DNA from: Mesorhizobium sp. L-2-11
Lineage (GTDB): Bacteria > Pseudomonadota > Alphaproteobacteria > Rhizobiales > Rhizobiaceae
NCBI RefSeq assembly: GCF_016756595.1
Contig: NZ_AP023257.1
Coordinates: 6,402,001 to 6,466,000, forward strand
Direction: 5' to 3'
Length of the DNA: 64,000 bases
Both the position numbers and the translations under genes were made by a program. The notes under the pieces were generated by a model, which was not told the DNA's origin, ran no database searches, and saw only the letters and a list, made by a program, of their open reading frames with translations. Shown here piece after piece: positions 1 to 9,016 of this stretch. The stretch's first letter is position 1. Each line of letters opens with the position of its first letter.

Positions 1-198
1 AATGACAGTCCGTTCGTCCGGCCGGTCGTCGAATGGCCGAGTGCCGACGATGTCTCGCCCTTGATCGCTGCCGGTCTGGCCGTACCAGGCGAGGTCGGTC
101 CATCCCTCACAGAGGTGATAGGCAAAGACAAGTCGTTCGAACTCGGACCCACTGAAATCCTCGAAATGAATCGGTCGAACTGTCTGGGCGATACTCAT
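1..198 (-). CDS. PD-(D/E)XK-type nuclease, N-terminal part (runs off window)
   Basis: The frame is open from an ATG at 198 to the window edge, giving 66 codons. A GGAAGGGATCTCT stretch sits directly upstream of the ATG and serves as ribosome binding site. The readable protein contains GSEFERLVFAYHL and then WYGQTGSDQGRDIVG. The second is the G-x-D-x-G-R-D block seen at the first catalytic acid of Mrr-like and other PD-(D/E)XK nucleases. The rest of the catalytic core lies outside the window. It follows the 318-aa nuclease-like gene on the same strand by 128 bases and is probably the fourth gene of the DUF5131-TcmP operon. The family call is inferred from a short segment. Confidence 0.55.
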   Translation of the reverse strand, partial: MSIAQTVRPIHFEDFSGSEFERLVFAYHLCEGWTDLAWYGQTGSDQGRDIVGTRPFDDRPDERTVI

Positions 199-326
199 AG
201 AGATCCCTTCCTGGGACGCACGCCCCTAGCCAGGACCCTCACAGCAGATTGTCCGATTGCTGCGCATTTGCAGGGTCGGGCGGGGGCACAAACTGGTCGA
301 TGTTTTTCAAAAGGCAATGTGTGTTG

Positions 327-1283
327 CTATTTCTCGGCATCAAGCCAATTGCTTCCTGTTCGCAGATCGGCGGGATCCTCGGAGTCTTTTGGGATCTGGA
401 GGGAGATGCGCCAATCGTTCGTTTTTCGCCGGCGCGAGGCGAATTCGACGCGCTGGATCGCGGCCATCTCGTCGGATGCGTACTCGACCTTGTGCGCCGC
501 ATCGAGAGTGATCTGCTCGGCCTCTATCCAAAGCGCGACCGTCAGTAGGACGTCACCGAGCACGCAGGGGCCGTCGGCGGTGGTGAGGGTGACTGAGCCG
601 GGATAAGGAAAGCATGCGGTGCGGAACGCAGGCGGTTGCGCCTTTTGAATGCCGTCAAACGGATCTGCAGCCCCTTGGATTTGGTGCCACAGATCAGTTA
701 GAGACCAAGTTGTGTCGGACTCGGTGTTGCGAAAGATCGGCGCGAGCGGGTCAGTATCCTCCGGTAAAGTAAAATCCACGTCCTGCGGACTGGGAACTTT
801 CCAATCGAGCGAACGGAATCTCCGGATGCCGATCCGTGCAATGCCGCAGGCCCTATGCCAAAAGAGCACAAAGTCCAGTCGCAACAAGATCGAGTTGATT
901 TCCGCAACCGTAATTTCCGAAATTTTCCGCAGGGAAATGCCCGCATGAGACGCGGCAATCTGAGCCTCCGGGGAAAAGCCAGATGCGGTGACGGCAATGG
1001 TTCGATCCGCGCCAATCGAAGACTTCTTTGTGGCTAGCTGCTCGATCCAGGTGACATCCTGCAGCCTTGATCTGCGTCGACATTCGATTGTGACAAGCAT
1101 TTCGGTCGTGCCGACTTTGGCACGAATGCTGGCATCCACTTCCCTCAGCCGACCTGTGAGCTTGCAACGCAGACGATCCGGTGACTTGACGATCAGCCCC
1201 CGGGGGCCTGCGTCGGCCTCGATCCGCGCGATCAGGCGTTCGAATTCGCGCCATTCGGGATCCCGATGTCGGTTCGCGGTCAT
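327..1283 (-). CDS. Restriction-endonuclease-like protein (PD-(D/E)XK fold)
   Basis: A 318-aa soluble protein. The first 110 residues look like a restriction-endonuclease-type core: GRLREVDASI, with Asp50, is followed about 17 residues later by MLVTIECRRR, with Glu67-Cys-Arg69. This spacing fits a D...ExK site with the usual Lys replaced by Arg. The motif SGFSPEAQIAAS downstream resembles the segment after the core in Mrr-type proteins that act on DNA. The remaining 200 residues are not recognised. The start ATG overlaps the tcmP stop by four bases (ATGA), so the genes are translationally coupled. The context suggests an effector nuclease of a defence operon. Catalytic activity is not proven, because the Lys-to-Arg change may weaken it. 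Confidence 0.6.
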   Translation of the reverse strand: MTANRHRDPEWREFERLIARIEADAGPRGLIVKSPDRLRCKLTGRLREVDASIRAKVGTTEMLVTIECRRRSRLQDVTWIEQLATKKSSIGADRTIAVTASGFSPEAQIAASHAGISLRKISEITVAEINSILLRLDFVLFWHRACGIARIGIRRFRSLDWKVPSPQDVDFTLPEDTDPLAPIFRNTESDTTWSLTDLWHQIQGAADPFDGIQKAQPPAFRTACFPYPGSVTLTTADGPCVLGDVLLTVALWIEAEQITLDAAHKVEYASDEMAAIQRVEFASRRRKTNDWRISLQIPKDSEDPADLRTGSNWLDAEK

Positions 1284-2545
1284 TCTTTTGGACCGCCTCT
1301 TGTTCCGGCATTCAGGAACATTGGGAAGAAGCTGATCTGCTTCTTCATTTTGATGACGTCATCAACGCCAATCGTATTGGCCTTCCGTCGCTCCCCGCCG
1401 GCGGGTGTTATCACCTCAAGGTCTGGGTTTTCGATGATCGCTGCATGGACATCGTCGGCGTGCGCCGGGGTAATGTTGTATATGCTTTCGTAGAAGTCCA
1501 TGACAGGCATGGCGTCTCCGCATTCCATGATCAGGCGCGGAATGTCTCCGAGAAGCTGGTTCTTTGCCGATACGCGACCGCTGATGTCGAAGAGGTAGAG
1601 CATGCCTTCATCATGCTTTGGATCGTAGGAGAGCATGTTGAGGCCGGATCGACCGAAGTGTGCCTGTAAGCTGGCGTTGTCGTGAAGAATGTTGTTGTAG
1701 ACCTGCCTTGCCCGATAGGCATTCGCAAAGTGGATCAGCCAGTACCGCCACCCGCCGGGATTATTGATCGAGAACGGGCTGACATAGGGGGCGCACAATC
1801 GGAAAGCGTCAAAGACGATTTTCTCGGCTGTGCCGAGCCAGTCCTTTTGGCTCATTAACGCATCGAGCGCCTGGATATCGTTGCTCGTCAGCCCGAGATG
1901 ATCGAGCTGGGCGCGAAGCCGCTCCGGCTGGTCCTTTTGAAGGAATGCGAGCAGCGAACTGATGACGAAGGTGTAGAAAATCTCAGCCGCGGGATAAGAG
2001 TGCATAATGTCGAGGATGGTGTTCCGCTCGACATGGCTGTGACCGCATTGATCGAGGTTGAAGATGACGCTCCGATAGCGGCCTTGCCCCAACAGGCTCT
2101 TGATATCGGGATAAGCGGCTTCGAAGAACTCGTTCAGATATTCGACCCGCAGATGCAGCTTGGGGCAGCTCTGGCTAGCCTCTGCTTGCATCGGTGCGAC
2201 ATGCGTCTTCAGAAGTTCGATCGCATCGCGGTTGGCGTCGTTGAATACGAGGAGGCATTCGACTTCGACAGCGCCAAGCCCTTGGACGGCGCGCTGCGTG
2301 TTCACAGCCTCGACTGCTCGTTTTAATTCCTCGATGAAAATCAACGGCGATCCAGGTGAGCCGCACTGGTAGCGCCCGCCGCCAGCGAAACCGTCGACGA
2401 TCGCGAGGCGAAATCGCTCCTGCTGAGGCAGCCTACAGCGGACCGTCAGGTAGTCGAATACATATTCTCGCAAAATTTTATGTTTGCGGCGAGAGTGTTC
2501 CTCCAGCTTTGCTCCGTCGGCCCATTCATATCGTTTTTCGACCAC
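1280..2545 (-). CDS. tcmP: Three-Cys-motif partner protein TcmP
   Basis: About 421 aa from a GTG start at 2545. A GGGGGGAG ribosome binding site lies three bases upstream. The frame stays open further upstream, but that extension is Pro/Ser/Arg-rich and overlaps DUF5131, so it is rejected. The N-terminus (EWADGAKLEEHSRRKHKIL) and the glycine-rich IVDGFAGGGRY at residues 49-59 are typical of the TcmP family. The glycine-rich loop resembles motif I of Rossmann-fold methyltransferases. TcmP proteins are named for their consistent pairing with the three-Cys DUF5131/Gp37-Gp68 protein, which lies 25 bases upstream here. The biochemical role is unknown. The downstream nuclease overlap suggests an anti-phage or plasmid-exclusion job, which is an inference. 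Confidence 0.8.
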   Translation of the reverse strand: MVEKRYEWADGAKLEEHSRRKHKILREYVFDYLTVRCRLPQQERFRLAIVDGFAGGGRYQCGSPGSPLIFIEELKRAVEAVNTQRAVQGLGAVEVECLLVFNDANRDAIELLKTHVAPMQAEASQSCPKLHLRVEYLNEFFEAAYPDIKSLLGQGRYRSVIFNLDQCGHSHVERNTILDIMHSYPAAEIFYTFVISSLLAFLQKDQPERLRAQLDHLGLTSNDIQALDALMSQKDWLGTAEKIVFDAFRLCAPYVSPFSINNPGGWRYWLIHFANAYRARQVYNNILHDNASLQAHFGRSGLNMLSYDPKHDEGMLYLFDISGRVSAKNQLLGDIPRLIMECGDAMPVMDFYESIYNITPAHADDVHAAIIENPDLEVITPAGGERRKANTIGVDDVIKMKKQISFFPMFLNAGTRGGPKE

Positions 2546-2570
2546 TTTGCTCCCCCCGACGGATGTTGTT

Positions 2571-3359
2571 CTACATTGTAACCGTGCCTTGCTGGGTGGT
2601 CGGCATCTCGTCCCAGGTCCGGCCCCGATACTCGCGCCCGTTGGCCTTCTTGGAACGCTTTTTGTTATCCTTGCCCCAGGTTCCCCACTGCTTGAAGAAG
2701 AAGGCGGTACCGGCCGCCAGGCATTGGCCGTAAATTTCGTCGATCCATTCTTCCCTGATCGGTCGAGCGGATTTGCCGCTTTCACCGCCCACGATGGCCC
2801 AATGGATGTCGCGGAGGTCGACGGCGCCAACCGATCCAATGAGAGGCTCAAAAGAGATGAAGCGAATGGCTGCGGGCGCCTGGCGGAGATAGTCGACTCG
2901 ACTCACGACGTTCGAGTCTTCAATGCTAGTGCCCAGCCAGACATTGGGCAGGATGTCGCCCAACCGCGAGGCGACGAGAGCTGCCATTCGCCCGGGACGT
3001 TTAGTAAGGATTTGATAGTTGTGGCGCGGGGTCTCGCGCATGACCTTCCAGACCTCAAGGATGAATTCGTCGCTGACACCCTCGTGGAAGAGGTCGCTCA
3101 TAGAGTTTACGAAGATTTTCCGCGGTTTCTTCCATCCGTAGGGCATGGCCAGCGCCTTGCGATCTTCCCGCACGACGCCATTCCACACCGTGCGCTTTCC
3201 CGTCTTACGGGTAAGTCCCGCATATTTTGCGATGCCCATGGCCTCAAGGCGTTTGGCCATTTCCATAGCATAACAATGGGTGCAGCCTGCGGTGACGATG
3301 GAGCATCCTGCGACGGGGTTCCAAGTGGAGTCTGTCCACTCTATCTGAGTTTCAGCCAT
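2571..3359 (-). CDS. DUF5131 (phage Gp37/Gp68-like) three-Cys protein
   Basis: 262 aa from an ATG at 3359, with GGGAGGG five bases upstream. The ten codons before it are ignored for lack of a ribosome binding site. The opening IEWTDSTWNPVAGC and the Cys19-x6-Cys26-x2-Cys29 cluster (GCSIVTAGCTHCYA) are the hallmark of DUF5131. This spacing resembles, but does not match, the CX3CX2C iron-sulfur motif of radical SAM enzymes. Later blocks such as NSMSDLFHEGV, WLGTSIED, RFISFEPLIG and WAIVGGESG are conserved in the family and are consistent with a TIM-barrel radical-SAM-like fold. It is the first gene of the operon with tcmP and two nuclease-like genes. Family assignment is firm; substrate and function are unknown. 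Confidence 0.85.
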   Translation of the reverse strand: MAETQIEWTDSTWNPVAGCSIVTAGCTHCYAMEMAKRLEAMGIAKYAGLTRKTGKRTVWNGVVREDRKALAMPYGWKKPRKIFVNSMSDLFHEGVSDEFILEVWKVMRETPRHNYQILTKRPGRMAALVASRLGDILPNVWLGTSIEDSNVVSRVDYLRQAPAAIRFISFEPLIGSVGAVDLRDIHWAIVGGESGKSARPIREEWIDEIYGQCLAAGTAFFFKQWGTWGKDNKKRSKKANGREYRGRTWDEMPTTQQGTVTM

Positions 3360-3395
3360 CTTGCCCTCCCGAGCATTCCTTGACCCCACGCCGCA

Positions 3396-3825
3396 TCAGA
3401 CCGCTCCGCGTATCGGATTGACGACCTTGAGCCCGGCAAAGTCTTTTTCGTTATCTGTTACCAGCACGCACTCGTTCGCTCCGGCGACAGCGGCGATGAT
3501 CATGTCGAGCCCGCTGCGCGGCTTGCCGGCCGCTTTTCCTCCTGCCATCAGCCGCGCCCAGATCAGCCCTGCCTTGTCGTCGAACGAGAGGATGCGGCCC
3601 GCAAACAGCGCCTGCGGCCCCTCAGGCCCAGAGAACCACTTGTCGAGTGCGTCGCGTTTTTTCCCGCGCGGCTTCTCCAGAACCCGCGAAGAATTTCCGC
3701 AACGGTCAGCGAAGCGATGAACAATCCTCGTCTCGCTGTCTCGACATCCATGCCAGGAGCGATTCCGACGGCTGCGATTTCACGACATTGCTGATGATGT
3801 TGGTATCGAGGAGGTAGCGTGTCAC
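3396..3825 (-). pseudogene. vapC: VapC-type PIN toxin, broken by two frameshifts
   Basis: The GTG start at 3825 overlaps the antitoxin stop, as in vapBC operons. The three frames joined read TRYLLDTNIISNVVK (first PIN-domain Asp), IASLTVAEILRG, KPRGKKRDALDKWFSGP, ILSFDDKAGLIWARLM, RSGLDMIIAAVAGA and LVTDNEKDFAGL. This gives all the acidic positions of a PIN ribonuclease. Two single-base losses, near 3725 and near 3695, break the frame. As read, only a truncated peptide of under 40 residues would be made. If the sequence is right, the toxin is dead and the antitoxin is an orphan. Confidence 0.8.
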
Positions 3826-4121
3826 AGGTCGATCTTCCGTCCCTCTTCATGGGGGCGGGAAAGATCGAGGTCAGCTCCCACCAGCGGCGAACGACGCAAT
3901 GCGGCGAGAATCCCGCCAAGCTTGGGTGGCTCGCCGGCGATGGTCTGGCTGACAGCAGCGCGCAGGCTAGAGGCATCCGGTCCATCTTCGGCCAGGCGGC
4001 GAGCCAAAGATCGAATGAGGTCGCGATCGACATCGCGGCCAAGCACCTCGAAGCGCGCCAAGCCGCGCTCGCTGAGGCGAGATCGATAGTTTTGAATGGC
4101 GCGTTTTTGCGAGCTGCCCAT
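3822..4121 (-). CDS. VapB-like antitoxin
   Basis: 99 aa. The protein begins GSSQKRAIQNYRSRLSERG and continues RFEVLGRDVDRDLIRSLARRLAEDGPDA, ending in a Pro/Arg tail (LDLSRPHEEGRKIDL). This is a rhizobial antitoxin family usually found immediately before a PIN toxin. The N-terminal part would bind DNA and the C-terminal tail the toxin; this role is from family knowledge. Its stop overlaps the GTG of vapC (GTGA). The partner toxin is frameshifted here. Confidence 0.7.
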   Translation of the reverse strand: MGSSQKRAIQNYRSRLSERGLARFEVLGRDVDRDLIRSLARRLAEDGPDASSLRAAVSQTIAGEPPKLGGILAALRRSPLVGADLDLSRPHEEGRKIDL

Positions 4122-4588
4122 AGTTACCTCCGACTTATTTCCAGTAATATAACCAGAATGCTGGGTTTGATCAAGGTGCAGGCAGTCCGGGCAGTGCGCT
4201 CTTTCGGTTGAATGGGATCGGTGGACGCGTGATATATGTTTACGCGACGGTACTTTTTGACCAGCGTCGAGCAGGCCGCCGGCCGACGCGAGGTGTAAAG
4301 ATCGTCCGATGTGGTGCCGATGGTTGGCGAAACCTCAAAAAAATCTTTCTGGCAATTTTCCCTTTGAAATCAAAAGCGTAACTTTTTTACGACCTCAGCG
4401 TCGGATTTTTTGCGCTGACAAGAGAAATATCTCGGCGCCGACCAGAGGGCCTCGGCCCCAGGACGGGCGAGGCTCGTTCGGAGAACGGCGCGAAACAGGG
4501 ATTGGTCGATTCGCGCGGCGATGATTGACCACAAGGCCTGCTGGACGGGTTCCGCGTGCAGGTGCCCGTCGCTGCCCGCCTTGAAAAA
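4122..4588. other. Intergenic stretch, no gene seen
   Basis: 467 bases between the vapB-like start and the AbiE operator. Short open frames on both strands show no recognisable protein. The promoter of the leftward vapBC pair must lie at its left end and that of the abiE pair at its right end. No clear -35/-10 boxes stand out. Confidence 0.4.
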
Positions 4589-4618
4589 CTGTCAGAAAAT
4601 CGCATACATTTCTGACAG
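4589..4618 (+). promoter_or_regulatory. Perfect 10-bp inverted repeat before abiEi, likely operator
   Basis: CTGTCAGAAA at 4589-4598 is mirrored by TTTCTGACAG at 4609-4618, with a 10-bp spacer. The right arm runs into the AGGAG ribosome binding site of the DUF6088 gene. AbiEi-type antitoxins repress their own operons by binding inverted repeats upstream, so this is probably the autoregulatory operator. It could alternatively form an mRNA hairpin that hides the ribosome binding site. Confidence 0.55.
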
Positions 4619-4622
4619 GAGC

Positions 4623-5222
4623 ATGGCCATGCAACGGTTGACCGAACAGATTCTTGCGCACGCGAAAGGGCTGCCAGAGGGCACGCCGGTCGCAGCTAAG
4701 AGCTTGCTTCACCTGGGGAATCGCGCCGCGGTGGATCAGGCATTGTCGTGTCTAGCCGAGCGGACGCAGTTGATCCGGGCGGGTCGCGGCGTCTATCTCC
4801 TTCCGGTCACGAGCAGGTTCGGCACCCGGGCTCCCTCCGTGGAGCAAGCGGTCGAGGCGCTTGCCAGCCAGCGCGGGGAGATCATCGTCACCAGTGGGGC
4901 CGTTGCCGCCAACACCCTCGGTCTCACGAGACAGGTGCCGGTCCGGTCGGTCTATCTGACTTCCGGCCGCACCCGGAAGATGAGCCTCGGCAAGCAGGTC
5001 GTCGAGCTTCGCCACGCGCCTCGTTGGCAGCTCGCCATGGCGCATCGGCCCGCTGGCGAGGCGGTGCGAGCGTTGGCTTGGCTTGGGCCGGGAAAGGCTG
5101 AGGCCGCCCTCCAGACACTGAAGCGGAAACTCCCGCCGGGCGCCTTCAGCGAGTTGGTCGCGGTAGCGCCGCAGCTTCCGACCTGGATGGCGCGCAGCGT
5201 GGGCAAGGCCGCACATGGCTGA
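4623..5222 (+). CDS. DUF6088 / AbiEi-like antitoxin
   Basis: 199 aa from ATG 4623 (AGGAG five bases upstream); ATG 4629 is an alternative. The N-terminal 60 residues (LTEQILAHAKGLPEGTPVAAKSLLHLGNRAAVDQALSCLAE) form a winged-helix-like DNA-binding region. The rest (RGVYLLPVTSRFG, TSGAVAANTLGLTRQVPVRSVYLTSGRTRKMSLG) matches the DUF6088 family, which is the antitoxin and repressor of AbiE-like type IV toxin-antitoxin systems. Its stop overlaps the ATG of the nucleotidyltransferase toxin by eight bases. It appears intact although its toxin gene is split. Confidence 0.8.
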   Translation: MAMQRLTEQILAHAKGLPEGTPVAAKSLLHLGNRAAVDQALSCLAERTQLIRAGRGVYLLPVTSRFGTRAPSVEQAVEALASQRGEIIVTSGAVAANTLGLTRQVPVRSVYLTSGRTRKMSLGKQVVELRHAPRWQLAMAHRPAGEAVRALAWLGPGKAEAALQTLKRKLPPGAFSELVAVAPQLPTWMARSVGKAAHG

Positions 5223-6639
5223 TCCCTTTCTCCACCTCCCGATCGAGGATCGGCGGGAGGCGCTCGGCGTCGCGGCCGATCGGTCCGGCAGGCCGGCGCA
5301 TCTCCTCGAGAAGGACGTGTGGGTGGTCTGGGCGCTCGCCACCTTTATGGCTCGGCGCTCGGCAAGGGCGGCACGTCGCTGTCCAAAGCCTATCAGGTTA
5401 TCCAGCGGTTTTCCGAGGACGTCGGTGCGCCGTGACGGCGCGGGAGGGTAGTATGACATAGTTAGAACCCCTCCTAGCTTTGCTGATTTTCGACCGACGG
5501 CTGCAATGCCGTCCCTTTCGTGGGAACAACGAAAGGAAGGGGACCGAAAAGCTGGACCGGGTGTCGCCGGTTCGGTGCCATAAGCAGATCGGTCTGAACT
5601 GTACCGGACGGAAGCCATCACTACCGGGCCGGGCTACCGCAGTGCTCATGGTGAGACAACGAAGTGCGTGACTGAAGCCTCTGAATATCCGAGAAGTTTC
5701 CCAACCGTGATGGCGGGGGAGACAAACAGAGCGATCAGACATGGCAGGGCTCAATGTTCCCTGCTGAGGGGTGCGAGAAATACGCACTCGGGGTGGGCGA
5801 GTTCCTTCAACCCACTCTCCGTATCGCCAGGGGTATAGCGCACCACCTACAGGCACGAAGGTTGAAAATCGGAACACGGGAACCTGAACCGTCTGCCCGG
5901 CAGGAACCGGGCTAGCCGCGACGACCGGAGACGGGCGTGTTCAGGGGCGGAGCCTCCGTAGTAGTCCGAGTCCAGGAAAGCTGGGCACATGGCGAAGGGA
6001 GGCAGGAAGACGATCGGTTGGCATGACGGAGGAGTGATCTGTGGACATGGATCATCAGGCTGATGAAGCTTGGGTACTCGGCGTTCAGCGCAAACTGTAT
6101 CAGTGGAGTAAGGCGAATCCCGACGAACAGTGGCGGGACATGTGGGGCTGGCTGACAGACTCGCGCATGCTTCGTCACGCTTGGCGTCGCGTGTCCACCA
6201 ATAAGGGCGGGCGCACGGCCGGGGTCGACGGGATGACCGTAGGACGCATCCGGAAGAGAGGAGAGCTACGCTTTCTCGACAGGCTTCAGGCTGAACTGCG
6301 CTCTTGCGCGTACAGACCGAGCCCGGCGAGGCGCAAGCTCATCCCCAAAGCCGGTAAACCGGGGCAGTTCCGGCCCCTGGGCATTCCCACGGTCAAGGAC
6401 CGCGTCGTACAAAGCGCGGTCAAAACACTTCTGGAGCCAATCTTCGAGGCGCAGTTCTGGCATGTTTCCTATGGGTTCAGGCCCGGACGGAGCACGCACG
6501 GCGCCTTGGAGCATATCCGACGGGCTGCTCAGTCGCATAAACGCGGCGGGGATACCCGGAGGCACGGGATGCCATATCCGTGGGTCATCGAGGGAGACAT
6601 CAAGGGCTGCTTGGATCCATTGTCATAATGCCCCCTGGT

Positions 6640-8865
6640 TCATGAAGTGTGTTCGAAGAGGGTGGGATCGTGATCTATGGTCTTGATCCATAAACCTTTT
6701 CTCTGTCCGCGGACGATATGGACGGCGTCCAGTTCGCCGCGTTTTATTCGCTGCAACAAACTTTGGCGGGAAAGCCCGAGGGTGTCCATGGCATCGCGGA
6801 TCGGTTCAAAGCCGTGGCCGGGTGTGGTGAGGAAGCGGGCCTTGAGCTCCGGGGTTAGGCGAATGCGCCAGGGCGCGCCGGGCGTGATTTGTTCGCCCTG
6901 GATCAGGCCGTCGTTGATGTGGCGGTGGAGCGTCGACGGCGCCACGCCGAGGCTGGCGGCGGCCTGACGGACGGTGACGATGTCGCCGTTGGCGGCCGGC
7001 GGCTTGGCCTTGCAGACAGGAATCTTCCAGTGGTTGCGCAGATAGCCGACGCGATTGGCATCGAAGCGGTGGCCGTACGCCGTTCGGCGACCCTGGCGGT
7101 TGAGGACGCCGGCGATGACGGCGTCGGGGTAATGCGGTGCCAGCCGCCGCAGCAGCGCCAGCGTATCTTCGTCGGTACGAACCGTCGCCGGTCGCGAGCG
7201 CGGTAAGGCGACGGTGAGGCGGCTCGTAGCATCGCCCTTCCAGCGCAGCACCAGACGCGCCGCTGCCTCGCCGCGATCAATATGGAGGGTGACCTCCTCG
7301 AGGAGAGTGCGCAGCAATTCCTTGCGGTCACGCGGCGTGGTGGTGGGCGCGTGCCAAACGCTCGCCAGATCGGCCCCGAGGGCAAGCAGCTTTTCCCGCT
7401 CCGTGGCCGACAGGACGCGCGGACGCTGCTCCTCGCGCCGCGCCAGTTCCGCCTTTGCCGCCTCCAGTGCGCGCAGCGCCTCCTCCCACTCCTGCTCGAG
7501 CCTGCGGGCGACCAGGCGATTGTCGGGATCGACGGCGCAATAGCGGCGCTCGGCGCGGTTGACGACGAAGACGGCGCGCTCCACGTCGAGCCGCCATTGC
7601 TTGAGGGCCGCCTCGCGATCGTTCTCCAGCCGCTCGGCCGCTTCGAGCGTGGCGGTCAGGCACACCGGCTCCAGCGCTTCCAGGAAGGCCGCCACCACGG
7701 CTTCATCGATCTGCCCGCCGCCAACATTGAGGCAATGGACGCCTCTGCCCTCGACGACCACCTTGCCGGGACAATGGTAGCCCGGCGTCACGGTGCGGCC
7801 GCGATAATGGGTGTGCAGCCGTCGCCCGCAATGGCCGCAACGGGCAATGCCCTGCAGCAGGGCGCCGCCCTCTCTGGCGGCGCCACCGGCCTGTTCCTGC
7901 GCCTTGGCGTGCGTCCGGGGCTGGGTGTTGGCCGCCATGCGCTCTCGATTGGCCTCGAAGGTCGGCCAGTCGAGATAGCCCTGGTGGTGGTCCTTGATCA
8001 GCACTTGCCAGTCTTCCATCGGCAGCTTGCGCATCCGCTTGCGCCGCGCGCCGGTTTCGTCGAGCACCGTCTCTCGGCGATTCTTGCCATAGACATAGGC
8101 GCCCGCATAGACCGGATTGGCAAGCACGCTGTGAATGGCGTGGTAGCTGGCCTCGCCCCAGCGCAGCTCTGTGCGTGCATTAAGCCACAGCGGGAACTTC
8201 ATTCCTTGCTCGCGGAACCACAGCCACACGCGGCGCGCCGAGCCGAGCTCGGCAAAGCGGGCAAAGACGGTGCGGATGGCATGGGCGACGGCCTCGTCGG
8301 GATGGATCAGGATCTCGCCGTCTTCGTCCCCCCAGATGAAGCCGATCGGTAGGCCGCGGCGCAATTCGCCGCGCGCTGCCTTGTTGCGGATGCCGCCATC
8401 GAGGCGGGCGCGCAGGACGTGCAATTCGGCCTCGCTCATGGCGCCTTTCAAACCGAGCAAAAGTCTATCGTTGAACAGGGCCGGGTGGTAGATTCCGTCG
8501 GCATCGCCAATCAGCGTATCGGTCAGCCCCGCCAACTCGATCAGCCGGTGCCAGTCGGCATTGTTGCGCGCCAGTCGCGAAACCTCCAGGCCAAGCACGA
8601 TGCCGACCCGGGCCAGCGCCACCTCGCTGGTCAGCCGGGCAAAGCCGGCGCGCATGACGCTGCCTGCGCCGGACAGGCCGAGGTCCTCGTCGATGACCAG
8701 GACACGCTCGTCCGGCCAACCCAGCTCGCGCGCCCGCTCGGCCAGCCCGTATTGTCGCTCGGTCGATTCACGGTTGTTCTCCACCTGCGAGGCGCTCGAC
8801 TGGCGCAGGTAGACGACAGCCAACCGGGCCTGGTGACCGGCGGCGATTTTGCTGTGTTCAGTCAT
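6640..8865 (-). CDS. Large serine recombinase
   Basis: 741 aa. The N-terminal resolvase domain has VVYLRQSSASQVENNRESTERQY (nucleophile Ser23 or Ser24), LVIDEDLGLSGAGS, and LGLEVSRLARNNADWHRLIELA. A recombinase domain follows with RRGLPIGFIW and YAGAYVYGKNRRET. The zinc-ribbon block IARCGHCGRRLHTHYRG...YHCPG precedes a long coiled coil (about 390-500). A C-terminal helix-turn-helix segment (TVRQAAASLGVAPSTLHRHINDG) and an excisionase-like region close the protein. It should catalyse integration and excision of the element. Its ATG overlaps the preceding small gene by eight bases. The gene looks intact, so the element may still be mobile. Confidence 0.9.
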   Translation of the reverse strand: MTEHSKIAAGHQARLAVVYLRQSSASQVENNRESTERQYGLAERARELGWPDERVLVIDEDLGLSGAGSVMRAGFARLTSEVALARVGIVLGLEVSRLARNNADWHRLIELAGLTDTLIGDADGIYHPALFNDRLLLGLKGAMSEAELHVLRARLDGGIRNKAARGELRRGLPIGFIWGDEDGEILIHPDEAVAHAIRTVFARFAELGSARRVWLWFREQGMKFPLWLNARTELRWGEASYHAIHSVLANPVYAGAYVYGKNRRETVLDETGARRKRMRKLPMEDWQVLIKDHHQGYLDWPTFEANRERMAANTQPRTHAKAQEQAGGAAREGGALLQGIARCGHCGRRLHTHYRGRTVTPGYHCPGKVVVEGRGVHCLNVGGGQIDEAVVAAFLEALEPVCLTATLEAAERLENDREAALKQWRLDVERAVFVVNRAERRYCAVDPDNRLVARRLEQEWEEALRALEAAKAELARREEQRPRVLSATEREKLLALGADLASVWHAPTTTPRDRKELLRTLLEEVTLHIDRGEAAARLVLRWKGDATSRLTVALPRSRPATVRTDEDTLALLRRLAPHYPDAVIAGVLNRQGRRTAYGHRFDANRVGYLRNHWKIPVCKAKPPAANGDIVTVRQAAASLGVAPSTLHRHINDGLIQGEQITPGAPWRIRLTPELKARFLTTPGHGFEPIRDAMDTLGLSRQSLLQRIKRGELDAVHIVRGQRKGLWIKTIDHDPTLFEHTS

Positions 8866-9016
8866 GACCGGCCTCCCTCACTGTCAGCATGCGCGCGATC
8901 ACGAGGGCGAGCCGGCGCAACGCCTCCGCCCGCGCCTCGGCGTCCAGCGTCTCCCAGGCGGGTGGGTCGGGAGGCCGCTTGCGGTCTTCCTCGGCGAATC
9001 TCAGCTTCAGTTGCAT
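8858..9016 (-). CDS. Small recombinase-associated protein
   Basis: 52 aa from ATG 9016, behind a strong AAGGAGGA ribosome binding site. The sequence MQLKLRFAEEDRKRPPDPPAW and a helical ALRRLALVIARML segment match a short protein type that I recall between a DUF5372-like gene and a large serine recombinase. It overlaps the recombinase start by eight bases, so coupling is likely. Function unknown; it may be a recombination-direction or stability factor (speculative). Confidence 0.55.
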   Translation of the reverse strand: MQLKLRFAEEDRKRPPDPPAWETLDAEARAEALRRLALVIARMLTVREAGHD

